NCBI GenBank assembly: GCA_945861235.1
Contig: CAMATV010000118.1
Location: 1 to 8,497 of the forward strand
Length of the DNA: 8,497 bases
From: Opitutus sp. GAS368
GTDB lineage: Bacteria > Verrucomicrobiota > Verrucomicrobiia > Opitutales > Opitutaceae
Direction: 5' to 3'
In this document: positions 1 to 6,257 of the stretch, in pieces
Numbering within the stretch: position 1 is the stretch's first letter
How the letters are laid out: each line of letters begins with the position of its first letter
Made by a program: the position numbers and the translations under genes
The notes under the pieces: model-generated
Database searches by the model: none
Seen by the model: the letters and a program-made list of their open reading frames with translations, nothing else
What the model was told of the DNA's origin: nothing

Positions 1-18
1 TCCCGTCACCACACTCAT
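1..18 (-). CDS. Possible gene start running off the left edge
   Basis: Only six codons are visible, reading M-S-V-V-T-G from an ATG at 18-16 on the minus strand to the window edge. The support is an AAGG motif at 28-25, six nucleotides before the ATG, which is a plausible ribosome binding site. The orientation also matches every other gene in the window. The product cannot be guessed from six residues, and a chance ATG after a purine-rich patch is quite possible. Confidence 0.2.
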
Positions 19-565
19 GTGACGCCTTATTTTTCCGCCGGAGACCCGCCGGATTCCAGCCCCGAAATCGGTCGCCCGAGATTCACGATGGGACGCCCGC
101 GACCTTTCCCCTCGGCGAACGCCACGCCCCAGCACGCTGGGCCCAATCTCCAGCCGTTGCGCAGACCCACGAAACTCGCCCGGCAGCCCGCCACGCTATC
201 TGCGCCACGATCGACCGGCCGGAACTCCTCGCCGTCGCACGAAAATAGGGGCGATAAGCAGCGAGCTCTTCCCAGAGCGGGCAGCCCCGAAATTGGAGGC
301 GAAACCCACTGTTGCTCGTCTCCGAAAGATTCATACGCAATGTGCTTTCGCATCGAGCGGGTATGCCCGCGCCGTGAAGGGCTGCGCCAACCTGTTCTTT
401 TTAGGTCGTGGTGAGACTCGCATCCATATTTCAAATACTTAACTAGAGCAAACTTCCACGATCAAGGATCGCAGCTGCGGAATGGGGTGACGTGACGTTC
501 GCCGCCTAGGGGACAGAACTACGCAGCCGCCGCAACCGCGGGATTTCCCGTGTGGGTGGGGGTGG
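1..565. other. Stretch without a recognisable gene
   Basis: No coding region here can be supported. Two overlapping minus-strand open frames exist: 434-27 from a TTG codon (135 aa) and 340-83 from a TTG codon (85 aa). Neither shows a domain, signal peptide or ribosome binding site that I recognise, and an open frame also exists on the opposite strand, as is common in GC-rich DNA. Positions about 415-460 are clearly more AT-rich than the surroundings and could hold a promoter, though no clear -35/-10 pair stands out. Small palindromes are visible: CCCAGC-AC-GCTGGG at 128-141, CGATC-AAG-GATCG at 459-471 and GCAGCTGC at 471-478. The stretch could be true intergenic DNA or a decayed gene. Confidence 0.4.
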
Positions 566-730
566 CCAGGGCGGCGTCAAAGTCGGTCGCGCGCCCAGTC
601 ATCGTTCTCTGGCCTCTTGCTTTTAATCTTTCTCTCCGGCCGACAAGCCCCTCCGCGCCGGAGGCCTGACGAATGAGAAAGATAAAGAGAAAGAGGAAAG
701 ATTGGCGGAACGACTTTGACACGGCCCTGG
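566..730. repeat. 165-nt nested imperfect inverted repeat (long hairpin element)
   Basis: Four sets of complementary segments are nested around a centre near 657. The outer arms 566-587 and 709-730 match at 19 of 22 positions. A perfect 9-bp pair follows, ATCTTTCTC at 626-634 with GAGAAAGAT at 675-683. Segments 641-648 and 664-671 match at 6 of 8. A terminal hairpin CCTCCG-CGC-CGGAGG closes the structure at 650-664. Similarity stops sharply outside 566 and 730. TGGGGG occurs on both flanks (557-562 and 731-736), but the surroundings are G-rich, so this is weak evidence for a target duplication. The right arm contains an 18-nt all-purine run (684-701). It could be a small non-autonomous mobile element, a folded RNA or a transcription-end structure below the tRNA. 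There is no transposase. Confidence 0.55.
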
Positions 731-797
731 TGGGGGGGCCACTCGGCGGATCGGCTCCGCTCCAGTTACCCAATGACTTTCGGGGCAATATTTTGCT

Positions 798-881
798 TGG
801 TGCCCGGGACAGGACTCGAACCTGCACACCTTACGGCAAAGGCTTCTAAGACCTTCGTGTCTGCCATTCCACCACCCGGGC
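798..881 (-). tRNA. tRNA-Leu (anticodon UAG)
   Basis: The minus strand folds as a complete class II tRNA of 84 nt including an encoded 3' CCA (800-798). The acceptor stem pairs GCCCGGG with CCCGGGC. The anticodon loop is CTTAGAA (850-844) with anticodon TAG at 848-846, which reads CUA and other CUN leucine codons. The variable arm is long (GCC-GTAA-GGT). The T arm has a 5-bp stem around the loop TTCGAGT. The D loop is one base shorter than the E. coli leucine tRNA as I remember it, but the GG pair is kept. It lies 69 nt below the amidase stop on the same strand. No clear promoter is seen in that gap, so read-through from the amidase or a non-obvious promoter are both possible. Confidence 0.96.
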
Positions 882-950
882 TCGAGCGATTTCAAGGCGC
901 AGCTTGCCGATTCCCGCGAGCCCGACGCAAGCGGCGAAATCACACCCGCT

Positions 951-2459
951 TCACTTCCTCTCCGCGCTCGGCAAGAACTTTGGCTCGCGCCGCGCCCGCG
1001 TGTGCGCCTCAAAATCCGCTGCCAGCGCGAGCAATTTCACTTCGCTCCACGCGCGACCGTAAAACAGGAAACCCGTCGGCAGCGGGGACCCCACCCCAAA
1101 TGGCACGATCACGCTCGGGTAGCCCGCCATCGCCGCCACCCCGGCACCACCGCCCACGAGCGCATCAAGACGGTGTGTATCCATCAACGCATCAATTCCC
1201 TCGCCGCGCGCGACGCGCCAGCATTTCTCCCGCGCTTCCAAATACGCCGGTTCAGTCAGCGGGCCCTTGGCCTGCGCCCGCGTAAAGTATTGCTGGCCGA
1301 AAAGCGGCTGCTCCTGCGCCCAACGCTCGTCATTGAACTTAATCAAGTCGGCCATGCTCTTCATCGAAGCGGCAGGACCAAGCTCAGCGAGGTAGGCGTT
1401 GATGCCCGCTTTCATCTCGTAGAGCATCACGTCGATTCGCGCGGGGCCGGCGCTCGCCGGTCCCGGCAGCTCGCCTACGTCGATAATCTCCGCACCGGCG
1501 GCGCGTAACGCATCGAGCCCTACGGCCATCCCGGCGTCCGAATCGCGCCGGGCACTGGGATTGCGAATCACGCCGATCCGCGCGCCGTTGAGCGCGCCCG
1601 CCGGCAGCGGCAGCGCCAACTTCCCAGGTAAATCAGCCGGTAGATTTCGCGTGACCGCGTCGCGCTCGTCGACGCCGGCAAGTGCCGCCAGCACGAGCGC
1701 CGCGTCGCGCACGGTGCGGGCAATCGGCCCGGCCGTGTCGAACGTGGCCGCAATCGGAATCACCCCGCTACGGCTCACCAGCCCCACCGTGGGCTTGAAG
1801 CCCACCACACCGCACACCGTCGACGGCGAAATGATCGAGCCATTGGTCTCGGTGCCGATCGCGACAACGCACAGGTTCGCCGAAACTGCCACCGCCGAGC
1901 CGGAACTCGAGCCGGACGGATTCCGGTCCAGAACGTAAGGGTTCCGCGTTTGCCCGCCGCGCCCGCTCCAGCCACTGACCGAGCGCTCACCACGAAAGTT
2001 TGCCCATTCGCTCAGGTTCGTCTTGCCGAGCAGGACCGCACCTGCCGCCCGCAGTCGCGTGACCAGATCCGCGTCGCGCGGTGGCTTCAGGCCGACGAGC
2101 GCGAGCGAGCCGGCGGTCGTTTCCATTTTGTCCGCCGTGGCGATGTTGTCCTTGATGAGTACAGGAATCCCATGCAGCGGGCCGCGCACGCGGCCCATTT
2201 TGCGTTCGGCGTCGAGTCGATCCGCGATCGCCAACGCGTCGGGATTCAACTCGATAATCGCGTTGAGTTTCGGACCCGCCTTATCCACGTCCTCAATACG
2301 TGCGAGATACGCGGCCGTAAGCTCCCGCGCCGTGAGCGTGCCGGCCGCCATCCGCGCCTGGAGGTCGTCGATCGTCGCCTCCGCAAAGGCAAACGGCTGC
2401 GCTGCGGCGGGCAGCCACGCCGACCACCCTACGAGGAAACCCAATATTACGCTGCGCAT
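951..2459 (-). CDS. Secreted amidase, amidase-signature family
   Basis: This 502-residue serine hydrolase cleaves a carboxamide bond; its substrate is unknown. It begins with a signal peptide: a hydrophobic stretch at residues 5-17, then a likely cleavage site at A-A-A-Q around 20, so it acts outside the cytoplasm. The Ser-cisSer-Lys triad is complete. Numbered from the ATG, the lysine is K103 in G-I-P-V-L-I-K-D-N, the cis-serine is S184 in the S-G-S-S-S-G-S loop, and the nucleophile is S208 in G-T-E-T-N-G-S. The 24-residue spacing between the serines matches peptide amidase and FAAH. Length is normal for the family. ATG 2459 is preferred to GTG 2462 because GGAGG lies seven nucleotides upstream. 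The start shares its A with the psd TGA. The export signal argues against it being GatA. Confidence 0.93.
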   Translation of the reverse strand: MRSVILGFLVGWSAWLPAAAQPFAFAEATIDDLQARMAAGTLTARELTAAYLARIEDVDKAGPKLNAIIELNPDALAIADRLDAERKMGRVRGPLHGIPVLIKDNIATADKMETTAGSLALVGLKPPRDADLVTRLRAAGAVLLGKTNLSEWANFRGERSVSGWSGRGGQTRNPYVLDRNPSGSSSGSAVAVSANLCVVAIGTETNGSIISPSTVCGVVGFKPTVGLVSRSGVIPIAATFDTAGPIARTVRDAALVLAALAGVDERDAVTRNLPADLPGKLALPLPAGALNGARIGVIRNPSARRDSDAGMAVGLDALRAAGAEIIDVGELPGPASAGPARIDVMLYEMKAGINAYLAELGPAASMKSMADLIKFNDERWAQEQPLFGQQYFTRAQAKGPLTEPAYLEAREKCWRVARGEGIDALMDTHRLDALVGGGAGVAAMAGYPSVIVPFGVGSPLPTGFLFYGRAWSEVKLLALAADFEAHTRARREPKFLPSAERK

Positions 2460-3418
2460 CACGGGGCCTCCCCCAACCGGTCGCCCATCTTGGCGTAAAG
2501 CTCGATCTGTTCCGCACTCGACTTAACCAAATCCGCGTCGAAGCGGATGCGCCCGTGCTGGAACAACGTGATCACGCACGAACCCCCAAACGCAAAGAGC
2601 CCCTTTTCATCCCCCTTGGCCACCGCACGACCGGGCACATATCCCTGTTTAATGCTACCCACATTCGTCGCCCCCACTTCCAGGATGGCCACTGTGCCAA
2701 ACTCCACCGACTCGACGAGCGTGAGCTCACGTTTGTTTTCGACGAGGTAGCGGACATTGCGCCGCAACGCGACGGGACTCACCGAGTAGAGCCAGCCGTT
2801 GATCAGTTTTGATTCGTTGGGTGCACCTGCCACCGGAAAGTGAAACCGGTGATAGTCCACGGGACACAGCCGCGAGATCAGCATAGCGCCGCCGGCGAAC
2901 GTCTTTGCGAGCGCTTCATCGCCGAGCAATTCGTTCAACGAAAACTTCGCCCCCTTCACATAAAAACCTTCGGCCGTGTCGACATTGGGCATCGCGAGAT
3001 GCCGTCCGTCGGCTGGAAACACCGCCACGCGCGCACCCGCAGCGATGGGCCGCGCCTCGGGCTTGAGCGCCCGATAGAAAAATTCGTTGAACGTTTTGTA
3101 GTCGAACGCCGACTTCGCAAACTCGTCCACATCGAGATTGTAGTTCGTGATGAACGGCAAAATTCGGGCCGCACTGTTGTTACCGCCGCACAGCATCTGG
3201 ACCAACTGGATAAACGTCCCGCCCGCATCGTGACCCGCCCCGATGTTCATCCGCCACCCGTACCACCGAGAGAAAATCGCCCGCCGCACGAGCAGCCAGA
3301 CGAAGAAACGCCCGGCGGGGTTCTCATAGGCAAAACGAAGCCAGCTTTCCCCGTATATTTGCTCCGTCTTAACGGTGCGGGAAGTGCGGTCAAAAAAGCG
3401 GATGGGCTCGGCGGGCAT
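2459..3418 (-). CDS. psd: Phosphatidylserine decarboxylase proenzyme
   Basis: Psd converts phosphatidylserine to phosphatidylethanolamine at the inner membrane, using a pyruvoyl group formed by self-cleavage. In the 319-residue form starting at ATG 3418, the catalytic set is D137 (F-P-A-D-G-R), H190 and H193 (D-Y-H-R-F-H-F-P) and S280 (F-G-G-S-C). Cleavage before S280 would leave a 40-residue alpha chain carrying the pyruvoyl group. The N-terminal part (F-F-D-R, W-Y-G-W-R-M, F-N-E-F-F-Y-R, L-K-P) resembles the longer, group-II-like bacterial Psd. Residues about 58-81 look like an insertion. ATG 3418 sits where I expect family members to begin but has no ribosome binding site; GTG 3457 has a good one and would add 13 residues. 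The stop overlaps the amidase start by one base, so the two genes are probably translationally coupled. Confidence 0.93.
   Translation of the reverse strand: MPAEPIRFFDRTSRTVKTEQIYGESWLRFAYENPAGRFFVWLLVRRAIFSRWYGWRMNIGAGHDAGGTFIQLVQMLCGGNNSAARILPFITNYNLDVDEFAKSAFDYKTFNEFFYRALKPEARPIAAGARVAVFPADGRHLAMPNVDTAEGFYVKGAKFSLNELLGDEALAKTFAGGAMLISRLCPVDYHRFHFPVAGAPNESKLINGWLYSVSPVALRRNVRYLVENKRELTLVESVEFGTVAILEVGATNVGSIKQGYVPGRAVAKGDEKGLFAFGGSCVITLFQHGRIRFDADLVKSSAEQIELYAKMGDRLGEAP
2467..2474 (-). promoter_or_regulatory. Shine-Dalgarno site of the amidase, inside psd
   Basis: GGGGGAGG on the minus strand lies within the last codons of psd, seven nucleotides before ATG 2459 and only four before GTG 2462. 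It therefore favours the ATG as the amidase start. It also supports reinitiation or coupling after psd translation ends at the overlapping TGA. Confidence 0.7.
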
Positions 3419-3464
3419 CTGCGCAGATTCACGCAAGCGTGTGCGCGCGCAAAGCACGAAATCG

Positions 3465-3469
3465 CCTCC
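3465..3469 (-). promoter_or_regulatory. Possible Shine-Dalgarno site for an upstream psd start
   Basis: GGAGG on the minus strand is followed after seven nucleotides by GTG at 3457-3455, in frame with psd. The spacing equals that at the amidase start. If used, Psd would be 332 residues long. The 13 added residues show no family feature I recognise, so ATG 3418 remains the alternative. Confidence 0.4.
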
Positions 3470-3584
3470 GCGGGGGTCGTCGAAAGTGAGGTCGACTGAG
3501 CCGGGGTCGCGCGGCACGGGCCTCCCGCCGCGCACGCGCGGGTTTCTTGCCCGGTCTTTCGCCGTGGTCGCGCCTGCGCCAGAC

Positions 3585-3604
3585 CGGCGACATTCCTGTC
3601 GCCG
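3585..3604. repeat. GCGAYR palindrome, copy 4
   Basis: CGGCGACA-TTCC-TGTCGCCG forms a perfect 8-bp stem with a 4-nt loop, 66 nt below the DUF1592 gene stop. Its 16-nt core (3587-3602) fits GCGAYR-N4-YGTCGC, the pattern of the three palindromes at 7720-7822. No T tract follows on the transcribed strand, so it is not a standard intrinsic terminator. A REP-like extragenic palindrome is more likely. Confidence 0.55.
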
Positions 3605-3670
3605 TGCGTGAGCGGCCGGCACGCCCCCTTCCGCACGAACCACCCCCGTCGCGTCTCCGCGCTGTTCAGC

Positions 3671-6145
3671 TCACCGCGACCGGAAGATCTCGCTGGCGAG
3701 GGCCTCGATGATCAGAGTGCGCAGACCGTATCCATCTTTCTTTACAGCCTGAAAGATGTCGTCGATCACGAACTCATCGACGGCTTCCATGTGGCGGCCC
3801 GTGGCATAACTGAGAAATTGCCTGATGAGGTGACGGGAAAAAACGTCCGTCCGGCCCGCGGCGAGGATGCTTTTGAAATCGTGAAAACCTGCATAGGTTT
3901 CCCCAGAGCCGAATTCACCGGTGGTATCCACTGCCGGCGCGGGCGCGCTGCCCTTGGGCTTCGGGTAGTTCGTGCGCCAACGACCAATGGGATCGAAGGT
4001 CTCGAGACCGAAGCCGAGCGGATCAATCTTCCGATGGCATTCGGCGCAGGTCGGATCGGCCCGGTGTTTCGCGAGCCGCTCACGCACGGTGGTGGCTCCG
4101 CTCACGTCCGCCTCGATCGCGGGAACCACATCCGGCGGCGGCGGGGGCTTGATACCGAGAATGTTTTCCGAGACCCAGACACCGCGCGTCACGGGCGAGG
4201 TTTCCACCCCGTTCGCGCTGACCGTGAGCACTCCCGCCATGCCGAGCAAACCGCCCCGCTGGTGGTTGCCCTCGATACTGACCCGCTGGAAACCGTCGGC
4301 GATGCGGAGGGTCTTTTGCTCGGGCAGGTCGTAGAGCTTGGCCAGTCGCTTGTCGGCAAAGGTGTAGTCGGCCTCGAGAAACTGCCGCACCGATCCGTTT
4401 TCCTTCAGCAAATGACGGAAAAAGAGACGGACCTCCGTCTTCATCGCTTCGGGCAGGTTTTCGGCGTAATACACCCGCGTGGATTCACGCGGCGGCGGCA
4501 TGCTGCCGAGGTCGCGTAGATTCAACCAAGCGTCGAGGAAGGCGTTCACGAATCCGCCCACGCGGTCGTCGGCGAGGAGCCGCTGGCTCTGCCTTTTGAG
4601 CTCCTCGGGCGCAGTCAGTTTCCCGGCACCCGCGACCGCCATCAGCTTGGGGTCGGGTGGCGCGCTCCACAGAGCGTAGGAGAGACGCGAGGCGAGATCG
4701 TAGGGACCGAGCCGGGGTTTTTTCTCGTCCGTGATCTCGCTGAAATAGAGAAACGAGGGCGAGCACAGCAGCATCTTGAGCGTATCGAGCGCCGCCTGAC
4801 GCGGCGTCGATTTCTCGCCGATGCGTTGGTCGTAAGTTTTCCGAATGCTCGCGCGATCGGCACTTGTCAGCGGGCGTCGAAACGCGCGGGCACCGAAGGC
4901 ATAGAGCTGATCGAGCGCACGCTTCACCTGAAAACCTTGCTCACCAAACACCGCGATCTCTTCCCTCCCTCCACCGACCTCAAAAATGGGACCTTCAATC
5001 TTGATCTCGCCGATGCGAATGTGCGGGAGTTTCCCCTCCCTCAAGAGGTGCGTGCGACTGACGCCGGCCTTCGCGAATCGACCCTGAAAGTCGTCCGCGT
5101 AGCGCTTGTTGATCGTGATGACGGAAGCACGCGACTCGTAGGGTCCGTTAGGAAAAATGAAACGCGGCGTCTGCCCAGCTTCGAGCCAGACGCGGAATTT
5201 AAGCCACTCCGGCTTGTCATCGGGCACCGTCGCCTGCGCGAGGAGCGGCTCGATCGCCTGAGGATAATGGATGTGGTTCTTGGTCGCGTCGCCGGGAACG
5301 ACACCGAGCAAAAACGGTTCGGAGAAATCGATGCTGAAGATGGTGGGATCGTAGTGCGTGTCGCGATGCATCGCCTGCGCCAGGACCTCGATATCGTAGA
5401 GCCCGGAGACCGGCACGCCCTTAAGAAAGTCCTCGATATGTCCGTAGCCGCCCTGCCGCGTGTCGGTATTCGGCTGCTCATACAGGCAGAGAAACTTGTA
5501 GTTGAGGGCCGCCTTATGCGGCCCCGACAGCTCCTCGTATTGCACGAAATTTTCCGTGAAGTGCCAGGACTTCGACGGCATTTCCGGCCGGCCGAGGCGG
5601 GCCTCGACAAGGCGGTTGGCGGACTGGAAATATTGGTCCAGCAGAAAGCCGGACGTTACGAGCGACTTCCCGATGGTGTCGATATGCTCGCTCGCCTTCT
5701 CCTTCGGAAAATCCGCCGTGAGACCGAGGGTATCCACCCGGCGACCAAAGAGGGTCGCCAGCGTGTTCTCGTATTCACGGTTCGAAAGCCGGCGCATGAC
5801 CGTGCGCGCGGCGGTGCTCTCGATCTTGCCGCGCGCCCCAGCGATGCCCTCCCGCAGGACGCGGATGATCGCGAGCCGCTCGTCGTCAGTCGGATGGTGT
5901 TCCGCCTTCGTGGGTGGCATTTCCCGCAGCGTAAGCTGATCGATGATATCCTTGGCCGTGATCAGCGCCGCCTGCGTGGCGAGCGGCAGCTGGAAACTCG
6001 CAAATTCGCGGTCGCCTTTCTGGGTCTCGACGTCGTGACATTTCAGGCAGTATTTTCCCGTGAAGCGGGAAAGTGCTTTTTGCCCGGGCGATTCCGCCGC
6101 CTGAGCGAAGGTCGCGACGAGCGCGAGTCCAAGGTAGCGGATCAA
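3671..6145 (-). CDS. Exported cytochrome-like DUF1587/DUF1595/DUF1592/DUF1588/DUF1585 protein
   Basis: This exported multidomain protein of about 824 residues has no established reaction. From TTG 6145 it starts with a short signal peptide (M-I-R-Y then a hydrophobic run, cleavage near A-Q-A at 14-16). Domains follow in the usual order: PSCyt1-type cytochrome with C33-L-K-C36-H37 and a likely axial methionine M76 (E-M-P-P); DUF1587 about 117-182 (R-R-L-S-N-R-E-Y); an unassigned middle region; DUF1595 about 408-470; DUF1592 about 478-606; DUF1588 about 630-720 with a second C700-A-E-C703-H704; and DUF1585 about 755-822. Covalent haem at the first site is likely; the second motif is typical of DUF1588 and its haem status is unknown. 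It lies 112 nt below the DUF1552 gene. The start is uncertain: GTG 6223 and GTG 6256 are also in frame, and none has a clear ribosome binding site. Confidence 0.92.
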   Translation of the reverse strand: MIRYLGLALVATFAQAAESPGQKALSRFTGKYCLKCHDVETQKGDREFASFQLPLATQAALITAKDIIDQLTLREMPPTKAEHHPTDDERLAIIRVLREGIAGARGKIESTAARTVMRRLSNREYENTLATLFGRRVDTLGLTADFPKEKASEHIDTIGKSLVTSGFLLDQYFQSANRLVEARLGRPEMPSKSWHFTENFVQYEELSGPHKAALNYKFLCLYEQPNTDTRQGGYGHIEDFLKGVPVSGLYDIEVLAQAMHRDTHYDPTIFSIDFSEPFLLGVVPGDATKNHIHYPQAIEPLLAQATVPDDKPEWLKFRVWLEAGQTPRFIFPNGPYESRASVITINKRYADDFQGRFAKAGVSRTHLLREGKLPHIRIGEIKIEGPIFEVGGGREEIAVFGEQGFQVKRALDQLYAFGARAFRRPLTSADRASIRKTYDQRIGEKSTPRQAALDTLKMLLCSPSFLYFSEITDEKKPRLGPYDLASRLSYALWSAPPDPKLMAVAGAGKLTAPEELKRQSQRLLADDRVGGFVNAFLDAWLNLRDLGSMPPPRESTRVYYAENLPEAMKTEVRLFFRHLLKENGSVRQFLEADYTFADKRLAKLYDLPEQKTLRIADGFQRVSIEGNHQRGGLLGMAGVLTVSANGVETSPVTRGVWVSENILGIKPPPPPDVVPAIEADVSGATTVRERLAKHRADPTCAECHRKIDPLGFGLETFDPIGRWRTNYPKPKGSAPAPAVDTTGEFGSGETYAGFHDFKSILAAGRTDVFSRHLIRQFLSYATGRHMEAVDEFVIDDIFQAVKKDGYGLRTLIIEALASEIFRSR

Positions 6146-6257
6146 TTTGAATGGGCACGCGACGCTCTCGGCGCGTTTCTGCCGCGCACGCGAAGAAGGC
6201 GTCGCGTATCCAGAAAGACCCACGCTCAGCGGCGAACGAAATTTCCCGGAAACCACT

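Larger units (their letters stand above)
3419..3670. other. 252-nt gap between the DUF1592 gene and psd
   Basis: The psd reading frame stays open upstream through most of this gap, but the translated residues are a low-information, arginine- and glycine-rich string, so I treat it as non-coding. The gap holds a palindrome at 3585-3604 and a small GCTG-AA-CAGC palindrome just after the DUF1592 stop. I see no convincing sigma-70 promoter, though a gap of this size could hold one for psd and the amidase. Confidence 0.45.

Noticed and set aside
249..288. P-loop-like G-A-A-R-S-G-K-S-S in the third minus frame
   Set aside because: A stop codon follows within a short distance and nothing else resembles an NTPase. 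The match is chance.
798..881. Integration site with a duplicated tRNA 3' end
   Set aside because: I looked for a second copy of the tRNA 3' end and did not see one by eye. No integrase or phage gene is present.
902..932. Hairpin GCTTGC/GCAAGC between the amidase and the tRNA as a terminator
   Set aside because: The stem is only 6 bp with a 19-nt loop and has no T tract after it.
716..1285. Plus-strand open frame across the tRNA
   Set aside because: Part of it is simply the translated complement of the tRNA-Leu, and the rest is antisense to the amidase.
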